Source: Aliiroseovarius zhejiangensis
GTDB lineage: Bacteria; Pseudomonadota; Alphaproteobacteria; Rhodobacterales; Rhodobacteraceae
Direction of reading: 5' to 3'
DNA length: 64,000 nt
NCBI RefSeq assembly: GCF_014656375.1
Contig: NZ_BNCH01000009.1
Span: 1 to 64,000 of the forward strand
Shown piece after piece: positions 1-7,596 of the stretch. The notes under the pieces are model-generated. The model had not been told where the DNA came from and made no database searches. It saw only the letters and a program-made list of their open reading frames with translations. How positions within the stretch are numbered: the first letter of the stretch is position 1; each line of letters begins with the position of its first letter. The translations under genes were made by a program, and so were the position numbers.

Positions 1-289
1 GCTTGCGTGACGGCCCTCGGCGCATTGGCGCTGGAGCAATTACTGAAGAAAGGTTCCGGAACCTTGAGAACAAACAGTGATTGCGGATTGCAACTTGTTA
101 AATCAGCGATGGGCGGCACATACGGGCCGCGCTCAGTCAAATCCAGCCACAACAGGTTATGTATCAGAAAAATATAGGAAGATTAACACTCGACAAAGTG
201 CCGATCCAGATCACAAGCACGGTTTGCGCACACTATTGGTTTCTTTTGCGCATACATCTGGTTTCTCTGGCAGCAATACCTTTTCAGAG
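1..289. other. Chromosomal flank left of the island, no clear gene
   Basis: This stretch lies outside the left att repeat, so it should be host DNA or an older insertion. On the plus strand one frame stays open from base 1 to a stop near 175 and another to a stop at about 80. Either could be the 3' end of a gene cut by the window edge, but neither gives a product I recognise. A perfect 16-bp palindrome lies at 50-65. I see no tRNA or other RNA gene here. Confidence 0.4.
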
Positions 290-336
290 TGGCGACCCCG
301 GCAGGATTCGAACCTGCAACCTGCCCCTTAGGAGGG
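290..336. repeat. attL: Left attachment-site repeat (tRNA-Arg 3' fragment)
   Basis: These 47 bases are identical to 12216-12262, the 3' part of the tRNA-Arg(CCT) gene, from the encoded CCA through the T arm and variable region to the anticodon loop. The match stops abruptly on both sides (base 337 is A where the tRNA has G). Such a partial tRNA copy beside a tyrosine integrase gene is the classic mark of an att site. The crossover probably lies in or near the anticodon loop. Confidence 0.93.
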
Positions 337-350
337 ATGCGTTCATAGCG

Positions 351-1445
351 CTATTCCTTTTGTGATTTCTTACTGTTGGGTGTTTGTACAGCCTCATCCT
401 GTACGTGGTTTGTACGAAAACGGGCCCTAATGTCGGCCTCATCGGTCTCTGCGTGGGCATAGATGCGCATGGGCAAATTAGGGTCTGACCAGCGACCGGC
501 CTTGGCCGCCGTGACTGGATCAACGCCTTGGCGCACGACCAATTCAGTGAAAAAGCCATGCCGCCCAGCAGGGTGCGCTGACAGGTACGGAATACCCGCG
601 CGTTTGCAGATCGTTTTCCAGCGCGTGTTGTAGCCCGTCGAGCTGCCATAGCCAAAAACGCGCGCCTTCATCAGTTTGCCGGTCTTCCGGTTCTTTGGGC
701 GTTTCGGCTTCAGTGCGAGAAGCTCGGCCATCATCTGAGGCGAGACAGTGATCCAGCTTTCCGGATGCCCCTTCTGCGCCTTTACCCGCACTTTGTTTTC
801 GTGTGGCCGCAAATCGTCTGGCTCCAATGATACGGCCTGATCAATTCGCGCAGCCGTCTCGAACATGAAACGGACCAACGCGGCATTGTAGGGATCAGCC
901 ACACGGCAAAATGCCTCGATCCATTCCTTATCAGCTGGCGTACGCTCCACGCGGCTAAGCTTCCCGCGTCGCTTGTCCTGCGCGATCCGCTCGAACTTGT
1001 CGTAGGGCTTCACGCGGATCAGCGGCGTCCCCTCCAGTTCGTGCGCATTGTTGATGACCGCACTCGCGGGCGTCACGATTTCACGCCACCAGGTATCGGT
1101 CGACGCCTTGGGTTTCAGCTTTGGTCCAAGGTTCTTCAATAGCGCGCCAGAAATCGCACCTAACGATAGGTCGCCGATTGCTTCGACAATCGGGATCAAC
1201 TGCTTTGCCGCTTTAGGGGACGCGTTGTAAAGCATGATTGCATCAGAGAACGTCTTGCTCGGTTCGTCGCCCACAACATAGCGACGGATCTGACGTTCGG
1301 TCTCATGGTTTATCCAGTCTCGTGCGCCCTCTTCTGTAGATGCCTTAGTGCTTCGCCGGTATGGGCCGGCGATTGGCCTGCCGTTGTATTCAATCCACCC
1401 CTTGGCCCAGTAGACATGGCCCCTCTTGTAAATTTGGAGCGGCAT
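351..1445 (-). CDS. int: Tyrosine recombinase/integrase of the island
   Basis: This enzyme catalyses site-specific integration and excision of the element at tRNA-Arg. The 364-residue protein has an N-terminal arm-binding and SAM-like region (about 1-165) and a C-terminal catalytic domain. The catalytic residues are visible: Arg200 in FETAARIDQAV, His291 and Arg295 in HPAGRHG, Trp319 in the His/Trp position, and the nucleophile Tyr329 in RIYAHAE. It ends 15 bases from the left att repeat and reads towards it, as is usual for tRNA-targeting elements. The upstream HTH gene overlaps its 5' end by 136 bases. Its last codons carry GTACAAAC repeats that may be arm-type binding sites. No truncation is seen, so it is probably active. 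Confidence 0.93.
   Translation of the reverse strand: MPLQIYKRGHVYWAKGWIEYNGRPIAGPYRRSTKASTEEGARDWINHETERQIRRYVVGDEPSKTFSDAIMLYNASPKAAKQLIPIVEAIGDLSLGAISGALLKNLGPKLKPKASTDTWWREIVTPASAVINNAHELEGTPLIRVKPYDKFERIAQDKRRGKLSRVERTPADKEWIEAFCRVADPYNAALVRFMFETAARIDQAVSLEPDDLRPHENKVRVKAQKGHPESWITVSPQMMAELLALKPKRPKNRKTGKLMKARVFGYGSSTGYNTRWKTICKRAGIPYLSAHPAGRHGFFTELVVRQGVDPVTAAKAGRWSDPNLPMRIYAHAETDEADIRARFRTNHVQDEAVQTPNSKKSQKE
382..415. promoter_or_regulatory. Putative integrase arm-type sites, left end
   Basis: GTTTGTAC occurs at 382-389 and 408-415, with CTGTAC between them at 399-404. Read on the other strand these are GTACAAAC, GTACAG and GTACAAAC. Near-identical GTACAAAA repeats occur near the right end at 12094-12112. 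The left sites lie inside the 3' end of int, 46-79 bases from the att repeat, a distance suited to arm binding. Binding by Int is inferred from position and recurrence only. Confidence 0.45.
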
Positions 1446-1657
1446 GACTGGCCTCCTTCAAAAATCGTATCAATCTGCGCGGGCGTGATCAGCATGGTCC
1501 TTCCAAGGCGATAAAAAGCACCCGTCTCATTCGCACGCTCGCGCAAGGTGCGTTCCGAAATGTCGATCCCCATCCCGGCCATGACTTCGACCCACTGGGA
1601 GGGCGTTTTTCCAAGCCCCAAGATCTGAGAGCTGTCTGAATAGTTGGTCTCTGCCAT
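1310..1657 (-). CDS. Small HTH protein, likely excisionase/AlpA-like
   Basis: A protein of about 115 residues starting at the MAETNYSD methionine; the frame also extends upstream to 1696. Residues about 30-60 resemble a MerR/excisionase-type DNA-binding segment, with SERTLRERA followed by YRLGRTMLIT. The gene runs in the same direction as int and its 3' end overlaps the int start by 136 bases. A small HTH gene overlapping the 5' end of the integrase is a recurring arrangement in alphaproteobacterial islands. It probably controls excision directionality or int expression. The C-terminal part is low complexity. Confidence 0.65.
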   Translation of the reverse strand: MAETNYSDSSQILGLGKTPSQWVEVMAGMGIDISERTLRERANETGAFYRLGRTMLITPAQIDTIFEGGQSCRSKFTRGAMSTGPRGGLNTTAGQSPAHTGEALRHLQKRAHETG

Positions 1658-1721
1658 TTCAGTCGTCCTTGTCCGCATAAGTTGAATCGGCGACACGCAT
1701 GGAATCGCTTGTTCTGCACCT

Positions 1722-1798
1722 TCTGACGTGGTCAGATGGGATTAACTGGAATTTTATGTCATTTTGTGCAGTTTCGCGCAATTTGACAGTCACGTCAA
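1722..1798. promoter_or_regulatory. Cluster of inverted repeats in the divergent HTH/XRE promoter
   Basis: Three dyads lie between the divergent genes. TCTGAC-GTG-GTCAGA at 1722-1736 is perfect. TTGTGC-N6-GCGCAA at 1764-1781 has five of six matching pairs. TTGAC-N6-GTCAA at 1783-1798 is perfect. They are good candidates for operators of the XRE regulator encoded just downstream and would let it control both its own gene and the int operon. The last dyad ends 13 bases before the XRE start codon. Confidence 0.45.
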
Positions 1799-1810
1799 TG
1801 GGAACCTTGC

Positions 1811-2233
1811 ATGGCGCGGGATTTGAAGGCTGTCTTCTCGGCAATGGGTGCGCGACTTGCGATCGCGCGCAACGAAGTCGGCCTGACGCAAACCGCTATG
1901 GCGGACGCGATCGGCGTCTCTCACCGCGCCTATCACAGCTACGAAAAAGGCCAGCGCGGCCTTCCCGTTGAGGCCTTGGTCGCAATTGCCGACAAGTTCG
2001 ATGTGGACGCAGCATGGATCCTATTGGGCACAAAATCTGTCAGAGCGGCTCATGACTTTGAGGCGCTAAAGAGGATCGAGATTTCGCTCGATCAACACCT
2101 CACAGACGAAAACATCAAAATTAAGAGCGAGAAACGCGGAGCAATCGTAGCTCGCTGGTATCAGTCACACGTCGAAGGCCGTGAAGTCAGTGACGACGAT
2201 GTGCACACGTGGATTGAATTGGTAAGGGAGTAA
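1811..2233 (+). CDS. XRE-family transcriptional regulator of the island
   Basis: The 140-residue protein has an N-terminal cro/C1-type helix-turn-helix at about residues 8-62 (ARNEVGLTQTAMADAIGVSH, then YHSYEKGQRGL). A C-terminal helical part has no catalytic motif I can identify. It is transcribed away from int and four bases before the next small gene, so the two probably form one transcript. Its role is probably phage-repressor-like control of the divergent int operon and perhaps of the cargo. The inverted repeats in front of it are likely operators. It could instead be the regulator of the defence cargo. Confidence 0.85.
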   Translation: MARDLKAVFSAMGARLAIARNEVGLTQTAMADAIGVSHRAYHSYEKGQRGLPVEALVAIADKFDVDAAWILLGTKSVRAAHDFEALKRIEISLDQHLTDENIKIKSEKRGAIVARWYQSHVEGREVSDDDVHTWIELVRE

Positions 2234-2237
2234 TCTG

Positions 2238-2534
2238 GTGAACAAGGCAAGCAAACGCTGGAACATATTGCGACATTCGGTCTTGGAGCGCACCCGTCGT
2301 GAGGTGATTGAACCCTTAGGGCCGCTTTATCTGATCTTCCTGGGAACCAGCGTGTTCTACTTGATCGGCTTGAGCCGACTATCATTGGTACAACAGCCTA
2401 CCGAATACTCGGTTATGGCCGCCATCTTGATTTTGGCCATCGCCGCAGCTGGCTTCGCACTTCCATTTTTGACAGGTGCGGTGCTGACCCTACACGCGGC
2501 CGATCGAAAATTGGAACGCCTACAACGCGATTAG
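2238..2534 (+). CDS. Small two-helix membrane protein
   Basis: The 98-residue protein has two hydrophobic segments, about residues 28-48 (PLYLIFLGTSVFYLIGL) and 61-86 (VMAAILILAIAAAGFALPFL). The N-terminus is basic and the C-terminus charged. It begins with GTG four bases after the XRE stop, so it is probably co-transcribed with the regulator. I do not recognise a family. It could be a membrane partner of the regulator or an accessory of the downstream system; neither is shown by sequence. Confidence 0.6.
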   Translation: MNKASKRWNILRHSVLERTRREVIEPLGPLYLIFLGTSVFYLIGLSRLSLVQQPTEYSVMAAILILAIAAAGFALPFLTGAVLTLHAADRKLERLQRD

Positions 2535-2561
2535 CCTAAAATTGAAGGTGTTAGCCTAACA
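2531..2561. promoter_or_regulatory. Paired TTAGCCTAA palindromic sites upstream of the cargo genes
   Basis: TTAGCCTAA occurs at 2531-2539 and again at 2551-2559, inside the longer dyad TGTTAGCCTAACA at 2549-2561. The two copies are 20 bases apart, about two helical turns. The 13-bp dyad is identical to one at 13457-13469 upstream of the chromosomal LacI gene. The sites lie about 90-120 bases before the large cargo gene, where an operator or activator site would be expected. The binding protein is unknown. Confidence 0.45.
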
Positions 2562-2649
2562 TAAAATATTCAGCCTTCGCCGCGAAGAATTCATCTAAAA
2601 CAATTCAGTAACGCGGACATTAGCAGGGCGGTACCCAAATAGGAAAAAC

Positions 2650-5600
2650 ATGAAAGTAACTAACCTCGGTGAAGGCATTCACCAACGCGAAATCAAAGGA
2701 GTCGAAATACTCCAGAAAGCCTTGCCCAGAGACTGGTATGCTTACACCAATCTTGAGTTTGTCATCAGTGCTGGTGCGACACGTGAGATCGACTTGGTGA
2801 TCGTTGCTCCTGAACGAATTTTCGTGGTCGACCTGAAAGACTGGAATGGAAGGATCGAGGCCAGCAATGGCCGATGGGTGAAAGATGGCCGAGATCACGG
2901 GCCATCTCCAGTACCAAAAGTGTCTGAAAACGCGCGGCAAATTGGTACTGTTCTGACTAGCTTCGTTCGAAAGAATAGTGGTGGCCAGCGCATTTCGAGC
3001 CCATTCGTACATGGCGCGGTAGTGATGACCGGCAACGCGGAGATTCAGGGAATTGCACCAAGCGAGCTCGGGATGGTCCATACGATTGACGATTTTTTAA
3101 AGAAGCTTACGAACGAAAAGAAACGCGAAGAGGTCTTCGGAAAGCCCCGCGACGCATTTTATAGGTTTAAGCTCTCATCCCAAGATTGGAAAAGTCGACT
3201 TAGCAAGTTCTTCAATGTAAGAACCAGCCACTTTGAACCAGGGCGCCGCCGTTTTGGTGAATTTATTTCGTCAGCGCAAGTTCCGGAGTTCAGCCATTCG
3301 ACGGGCGTTTTCTCTGAGTACGAAGCTTCAAGCACAATTGCAAAATCAACTGCTGGCACCCTAAGACTTTGGGATTTTACCCGTGCTGAAGCACGTTTCC
3401 AGAACAAGGATGCGCGGCGCGAAATAGCTGGTCGAGAACGCAGAGTTTGCGATTTCCTTACCGAGGCAACAGAAGATTTTCCAAGTGTTTCACTCCGAAC
3501 CAGGGTGGAGGACCTCGACTTCGCCCCAGATTATTGGGAAGTCTATGAACGGCGAAATGACCTTAAACGCTTATCTGAAATCCCCTCTGTCGCACTGCAG
3601 CGAAAAAGCGTGCCCGATAGAATTGAGCTAGCGCGGCAAGCTGTTCATAAAGTAGCGATTTTGCATAGGCATAGCACTTCTCACTTAGACCTTGGCGAGC
3701 ACTCGATCTGGGTTCAGGAACCCCATACCGTGCGGCTATCGCATTTCATGTCTGCTGCAATTCCAGACGAAGAAACCCTAGGGGCTTCAAGGTTTCATTT
3801 TTTGTCGTCTGCGCAAACTCCGGAGGACATCTACGGAGAAGAGTCAACTGGACAACGTAAAGACATATACCTTCTTGGTTTGGTGGTTCATCGATTATTG
3901 TTCGGGGCTTATCCAGAGAAGGACACTAGCGACGAGACAATGTCTTGGAATGCATCTGTCGATACTGATCAAGAGTTTACGCACCTACACTGGTGGTTGA
4001 GTACCTGCCTTGAGCTCAATCCATCGGATCGCTTTTCCTCCGCAGTCGAAGCGCTAGAGAGGTTTGGAGAAGCATCATTGGATGCTGGCTGGAATACTGA
4101 GGTTGCAAAAAGCCTGGAAAGCTACGGCAAGGAGTTCAGCTCGGTTTTTGAGTTGATTTCCCAGTTCCCAATGTCCGAACGTTTGTTGGACTCATCCGAA
4201 AAAGCAATATGGAAATCAGTTACAGAGGAAGGGCAATTTCTAGTCAAACTTTGGAAAAGCGCTTGTTGGAGTGATTTCAAGAAAGACGCTCTTCGGATCC
4301 TGCGACACCTGAACAGCTTAGACGACCTTCGAGCGTCTGAGTTACCCTTCGTTCCCAAAATAAGATCGGTCCATTGGATGGGCGATCACATCGGCTTGGT
4401 GCAAGAATGGGTTGAAGGAGAAACACTTTCAGAGCGTACGCAAAAGCAGGCGGCGTCCGAGAGCAACTACGCTGAAGTTGCCGCGCAGATTACCGATTCG
4501 ATCATCAGGTTGCACGAAAAAGGCATTGGTCACGGGGACTTGAAACCTTCAAATATTCTCTTGCCCGAAGACGGTCTTCGATCTGTACAATTGATTGATA
4601 TTGTTGATTTTGGTCACGCCGATGACGGCGAGATCCTTAACTCTGAGTACAGCCGAGAAGGACAGGACGCATTTCAGCGAGACGGCTATGCTGTTTCTAA
4701 GATTGTTTGTGAGCTCGCTGAGTTCTTTTCCGACATTGAAGTCACAAAGCGTGTGCTGACAGATGTCCCAGAACTTACTGACCCGGAAAACAATCTCTTC
4801 GACTTGGGGCGGGTTTTAGAACTTCTGAACAAACCTGCCGAAACTGACATTGATCAAAATGAAATGACAATCGAAGTCGGAATGCGGGACGTTGAAACCC
4901 ATAAACTTGCGACTGATGAAGGCCAGTATTTTGTAAGACCGCTCGACAAAGGACGTGGCTGGGCAGTTAGAGGCGCAACTGAGCAGATTATTGTCTTCTG
5001 CGACGATAAGGGAAAAGTTTCTAACGCTATTCTACGTTCAGTCTCTCAGGGGCAAATCGCACGTTTTGGGAGGTTTGAGGTTGGTGCATTCACGGGACAG
5101 ATCCGGATCAAAAAAAGCTCGGTCAATCAATTAATCCAACTTGAATCCATACGAGATGCCTTCGGCGACGAACTTGTCGACTTAGAGTTGGAGCATTCTG
5201 AAGAGGATCAAACCAACACAGAAATTCCCGAGGAGGATGCAGAAAATAGCTCAAGTACTGAAGAAGAGCTTGACGCCTTGGGGGAGATTATTGCCGCTCA
5301 ACATAGCAATCTTGATTTTTCTTACGTAGATCGTCTTTGGCAGAAATTTTTGAAGCTTGAACTTGAGCAACAGGTCACAGCGACGACTACAGACGAAGCC
5401 TTTGTTAACTCGAAAGATAATAGCGTTCATATCCCATACGAGATGCGAACGGGAACTCTCGATTTTCCGTCTAATGACACGATCTCTGTCGAAGTGCTCG
5501 ACCAAAAGCGAAGTACTTGGCATAGAATTGGCCAACTGGATCTAGAACAATCAAATTCTGAGGTGTTGGTTCTGGACGGTCGTTTTGGTCAGGGAACACG

Positions 5601-7596
5601 ATCTAGAAGAAACGGCCGAACCGTTGTTCGCGACAACCAAATCATAAGACTTCTTAGTCACTTTGAAGAGACGAGCCGACTTCGGCGTCGCGAAGCAACA
5701 GAAAGAGTCCTTTCGAGACGTTCCGAGAACCCAAATTTGCGCGATGTGTTTTGCGGAGATTTAGTGTCTCCAACGAATGCATCCCTTCCAAACCTGAATT
5801 TTGAACACGTTCAGAAGAAACATAATCTCAATCCCTCGCAAATCACTGCTTTAAAGAACGTACTCACAAATAGACCTGTAGGCATCCTTCAGGGCCCTCC
5901 TGGCACCGGAAAAACCAAGTTTATAGCCGCGCTTGTGCAATGTGCACTGGACGCAGGCATTGCATCGAATGTTCTTGTGGCCAGCCAATCTCATGAGGCC
6001 GTAAACAATGCTGCCGATGCGATCTTGGAATGCTATGACGATGATGACTCTCCTTTGCTGCTAAGGGTAGGGCACGAAGGACATATCTCTGGAAAGCTTC
6101 GGCACTATAGCACAAGAAGCCTTGAGGGACAGAAACGTGAAAAATTCTCGGCTACGATCGACCCCAAAATAAAAATTGCGGCTGCCATGACGGATGTTTC
6201 GGTAGAAAAGGCAAGGGAAGTAATAAACTTAGAAATCTCAATTAAACCGCTCGTCGAAAAGCTGTTCGGCCTTGAACGTGAGCGAGGAACAAGGTCGGGT
6301 CCCAACGAGCCGGATAGTAGAATAAAAGATCGAACTATTCAGCACCTAGAAAGAGCTCTCGCAAGGTTCGACCCGAACTCCCTGAGCGAATTTAATTTCA
6401 CCGATGGAGAGGCTGCATTTTTGCTCGAACTTCGAGCCAGTATTGCGAAGCAAATTGACCTTAGCTTGAACAAATATCAGATACTGGCAGACGTTGCGGA
6501 GCTCATTCGAGACATCAAAAACAGTGTTTCTACTGGTGACCGAAATTTTGACGCTTTTTTTGCAGGTACGCGTCAGGTCGTAGCAGGCACATGCGTTGGG
6601 CTAGGTAGATCTTCTCTAGGGTTAACAAAGACGCCTTTTGATCTAGTTGTTATTGACGAGGCAGCAAGGTGTGCCTCCAGTGAGTTGGCTGTTCCGATGC
6701 AGGCAGGCAGGTGGATAGTCTTGGTGGGCGACCAGGCCCAACTCGAACCTCTTCACGACCAAAACATTGTGCGAGGCGTCTCGAGGCAGCTTGGAATCGA
6801 AGAAAAGCAAGCGCAAATTTCAGACTTTGAGCGACTATTCCGTTCCAGCTACGGAAGTGAGGCTGCAAGTCTCCTTGCGACCCAGTATCGAATGCTTCCG
6901 CCAATCGGCGACATCGTCTCTCAAGCATTCTATGATGGGCGACTGATTAACGGGCGTGAGGAACCAATCCTTAAACTACAGTCGAAACCAATATGCCTGG
7001 ACCGTCCTGCGTATTGGGTAACAACAGATGGTGAGGGCAAAAATGCTCAGCAGCGAAAATCGGGAACCAGTTTGGAGAACCAAGCTGAAGCAGACGTTAT
7101 CGCTAATCTGTTGAGGTTGTGGAGTAACTCTACCTCACTTATTTCTGCGATTGAGAGTACTGATCTGGAGTTTCCAATTGGCATCATTTGCATGTATTCC
7201 GCCCAGAGAAATTTGATCAAATCGACACTAATGAAAACCGATATCAGCGCCAAGATGCGAAGAATGATTAGGGTCGACACCGTGGATAGCTACCAAGGAA
7301 AACAGAATCTTATCGTCCTACTTTCGCTAGTCAGAAACAATCAACATGGCGTCAAGCAAGATGGCGTCCCAACGATTAAAGAAGGTTTTATGGCTAGAGA
7401 TAATAGAGTTAACGTTGCCTTCAGCCGCGCTATGGACAATTTAATAATTGTGGGAGCGCGAGATGGTTGGCCTACTAAGGGGCCTCTTGGACGAATTCGT
7501 GAAATATTTAGTCGAAAGCTAGAAAATCAGGCTGTTGGCGTAGTGACGCCGAATGAAATTCAGGCCTCTCTAATGCGTGGCGAGACCGAAAAATGA
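2650..7596 (+). CDS. NERD / pseudokinase / protein kinase / SF1 helicase fusion protein
   Basis: A 1648-residue multidomain protein. Residues about 1-110 are NERD nuclease-like, with Glu46, Asp48 and an Asp61-Leu-Lys63 core. Residues about 290-450 look like a degenerate kinase: HLDLGEHSI near 345 and DIYLLGLVVHRLL near 405, with no DFG. Residues about 510-710 are a Ser/Thr kinase-like domain with Lys533, HGDLKPSN (Asp630, Asn635) and DFG at 653. The C-terminal 570 residues are an SF1 (Upf1/Dna2-type) helicase: GPPGTGKT at 1082, DEAA at 1336, GDQAQL at 1360, QYRM at 1412, SYQGKQ at 1547 and NVAFSRA at 1588. NERD joined to a kinase is known from PglW of Pgl/BREX systems; joining both to a helicase suggests a nucleic-acid-sensing defence effector. 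Its stop overlaps the next start (ATGA). No frameshift is seen. The function is inferred. Confidence 0.85.
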   Translation: MKVTNLGEGIHQREIKGVEILQKALPRDWYAYTNLEFVISAGATREIDLVIVAPERIFVVDLKDWNGRIEASNGRWVKDGRDHGPSPVPKVSENARQIGTVLTSFVRKNSGGQRISSPFVHGAVVMTGNAEIQGIAPSELGMVHTIDDFLKKLTNEKKREEVFGKPRDAFYRFKLSSQDWKSRLSKFFNVRTSHFEPGRRRFGEFISSAQVPEFSHSTGVFSEYEASSTIAKSTAGTLRLWDFTRAEARFQNKDARREIAGRERRVCDFLTEATEDFPSVSLRTRVEDLDFAPDYWEVYERRNDLKRLSEIPSVALQRKSVPDRIELARQAVHKVAILHRHSTSHLDLGEHSIWVQEPHTVRLSHFMSAAIPDEETLGASRFHFLSSAQTPEDIYGEESTGQRKDIYLLGLVVHRLLFGAYPEKDTSDETMSWNASVDTDQEFTHLHWWLSTCLELNPSDRFSSAVEALERFGEASLDAGWNTEVAKSLESYGKEFSSVFELISQFPMSERLLDSSEKAIWKSVTEEGQFLVKLWKSACWSDFKKDALRILRHLNSLDDLRASELPFVPKIRSVHWMGDHIGLVQEWVEGETLSERTQKQAASESNYAEVAAQITDSIIRLHEKGIGHGDLKPSNILLPEDGLRSVQLIDIVDFGHADDGEILNSEYSREGQDAFQRDGYAVSKIVCELAEFFSDIEVTKRVLTDVPELTDPENNLFDLGRVLELLNKPAETDIDQNEMTIEVGMRDVETHKLATDEGQYFVRPLDKGRGWAVRGATEQIIVFCDDKGKVSNAILRSVSQGQIARFGRFEVGAFTGQIRIKKSSVNQLIQLESIRDAFGDELVDLELEHSEEDQTNTEIPEEDAENSSSTEEELDALGEIIAAQHSNLDFSYVDRLWQKFLKLELEQQVTATTTDEAFVNSKDNSVHIPYEMRTGTLDFPSNDTISVEVLDQKRSTWHRIGQLDLEQSNSEVLVLDGRFGQGTRSRRNGRTVVRDNQIIRLLSHFEETSRLRRREATERVLSRRSENPNLRDVFCGDLVSPTNASLPNLNFEHVQKKHNLNPSQITALKNVLTNRPVGILQGPPGTGKTKFIAALVQCALDAGIASNVLVASQSHEAVNNAADAILECYDDDDSPLLLRVGHEGHISGKLRHYSTRSLEGQKREKFSATIDPKIKIAAAMTDVSVEKAREVINLEISIKPLVEKLFGLERERGTRSGPNEPDSRIKDRTIQHLERALARFDPNSLSEFNFTDGEAAFLLELRASIAKQIDLSLNKYQILADVAELIRDIKNSVSTGDRNFDAFFAGTRQVVAGTCVGLGRSSLGLTKTPFDLVVIDEAARCASSELAVPMQAGRWIVLVGDQAQLEPLHDQNIVRGVSRQLGIEEKQAQISDFERLFRSSYGSEAASLLATQYRMLPPIGDIVSQAFYDGRLINGREEPILKLQSKPICLDRPAYWVTTDGEGKNAQQRKSGTSLENQAEADVIANLLRLWSNSTSLISAIESTDLEFPIGIICMYSAQRNLIKSTLMKTDISAKMRRMIRVDTVDSYQGKQNLIVLLSLVRNNQHGVKQDGVPTIKEGFMARDNRVNVAFSRAMDNLIIVGARDGWPTKGPLGRIREIFSRKLENQAVGVVTPNEIQASLMRGETEK

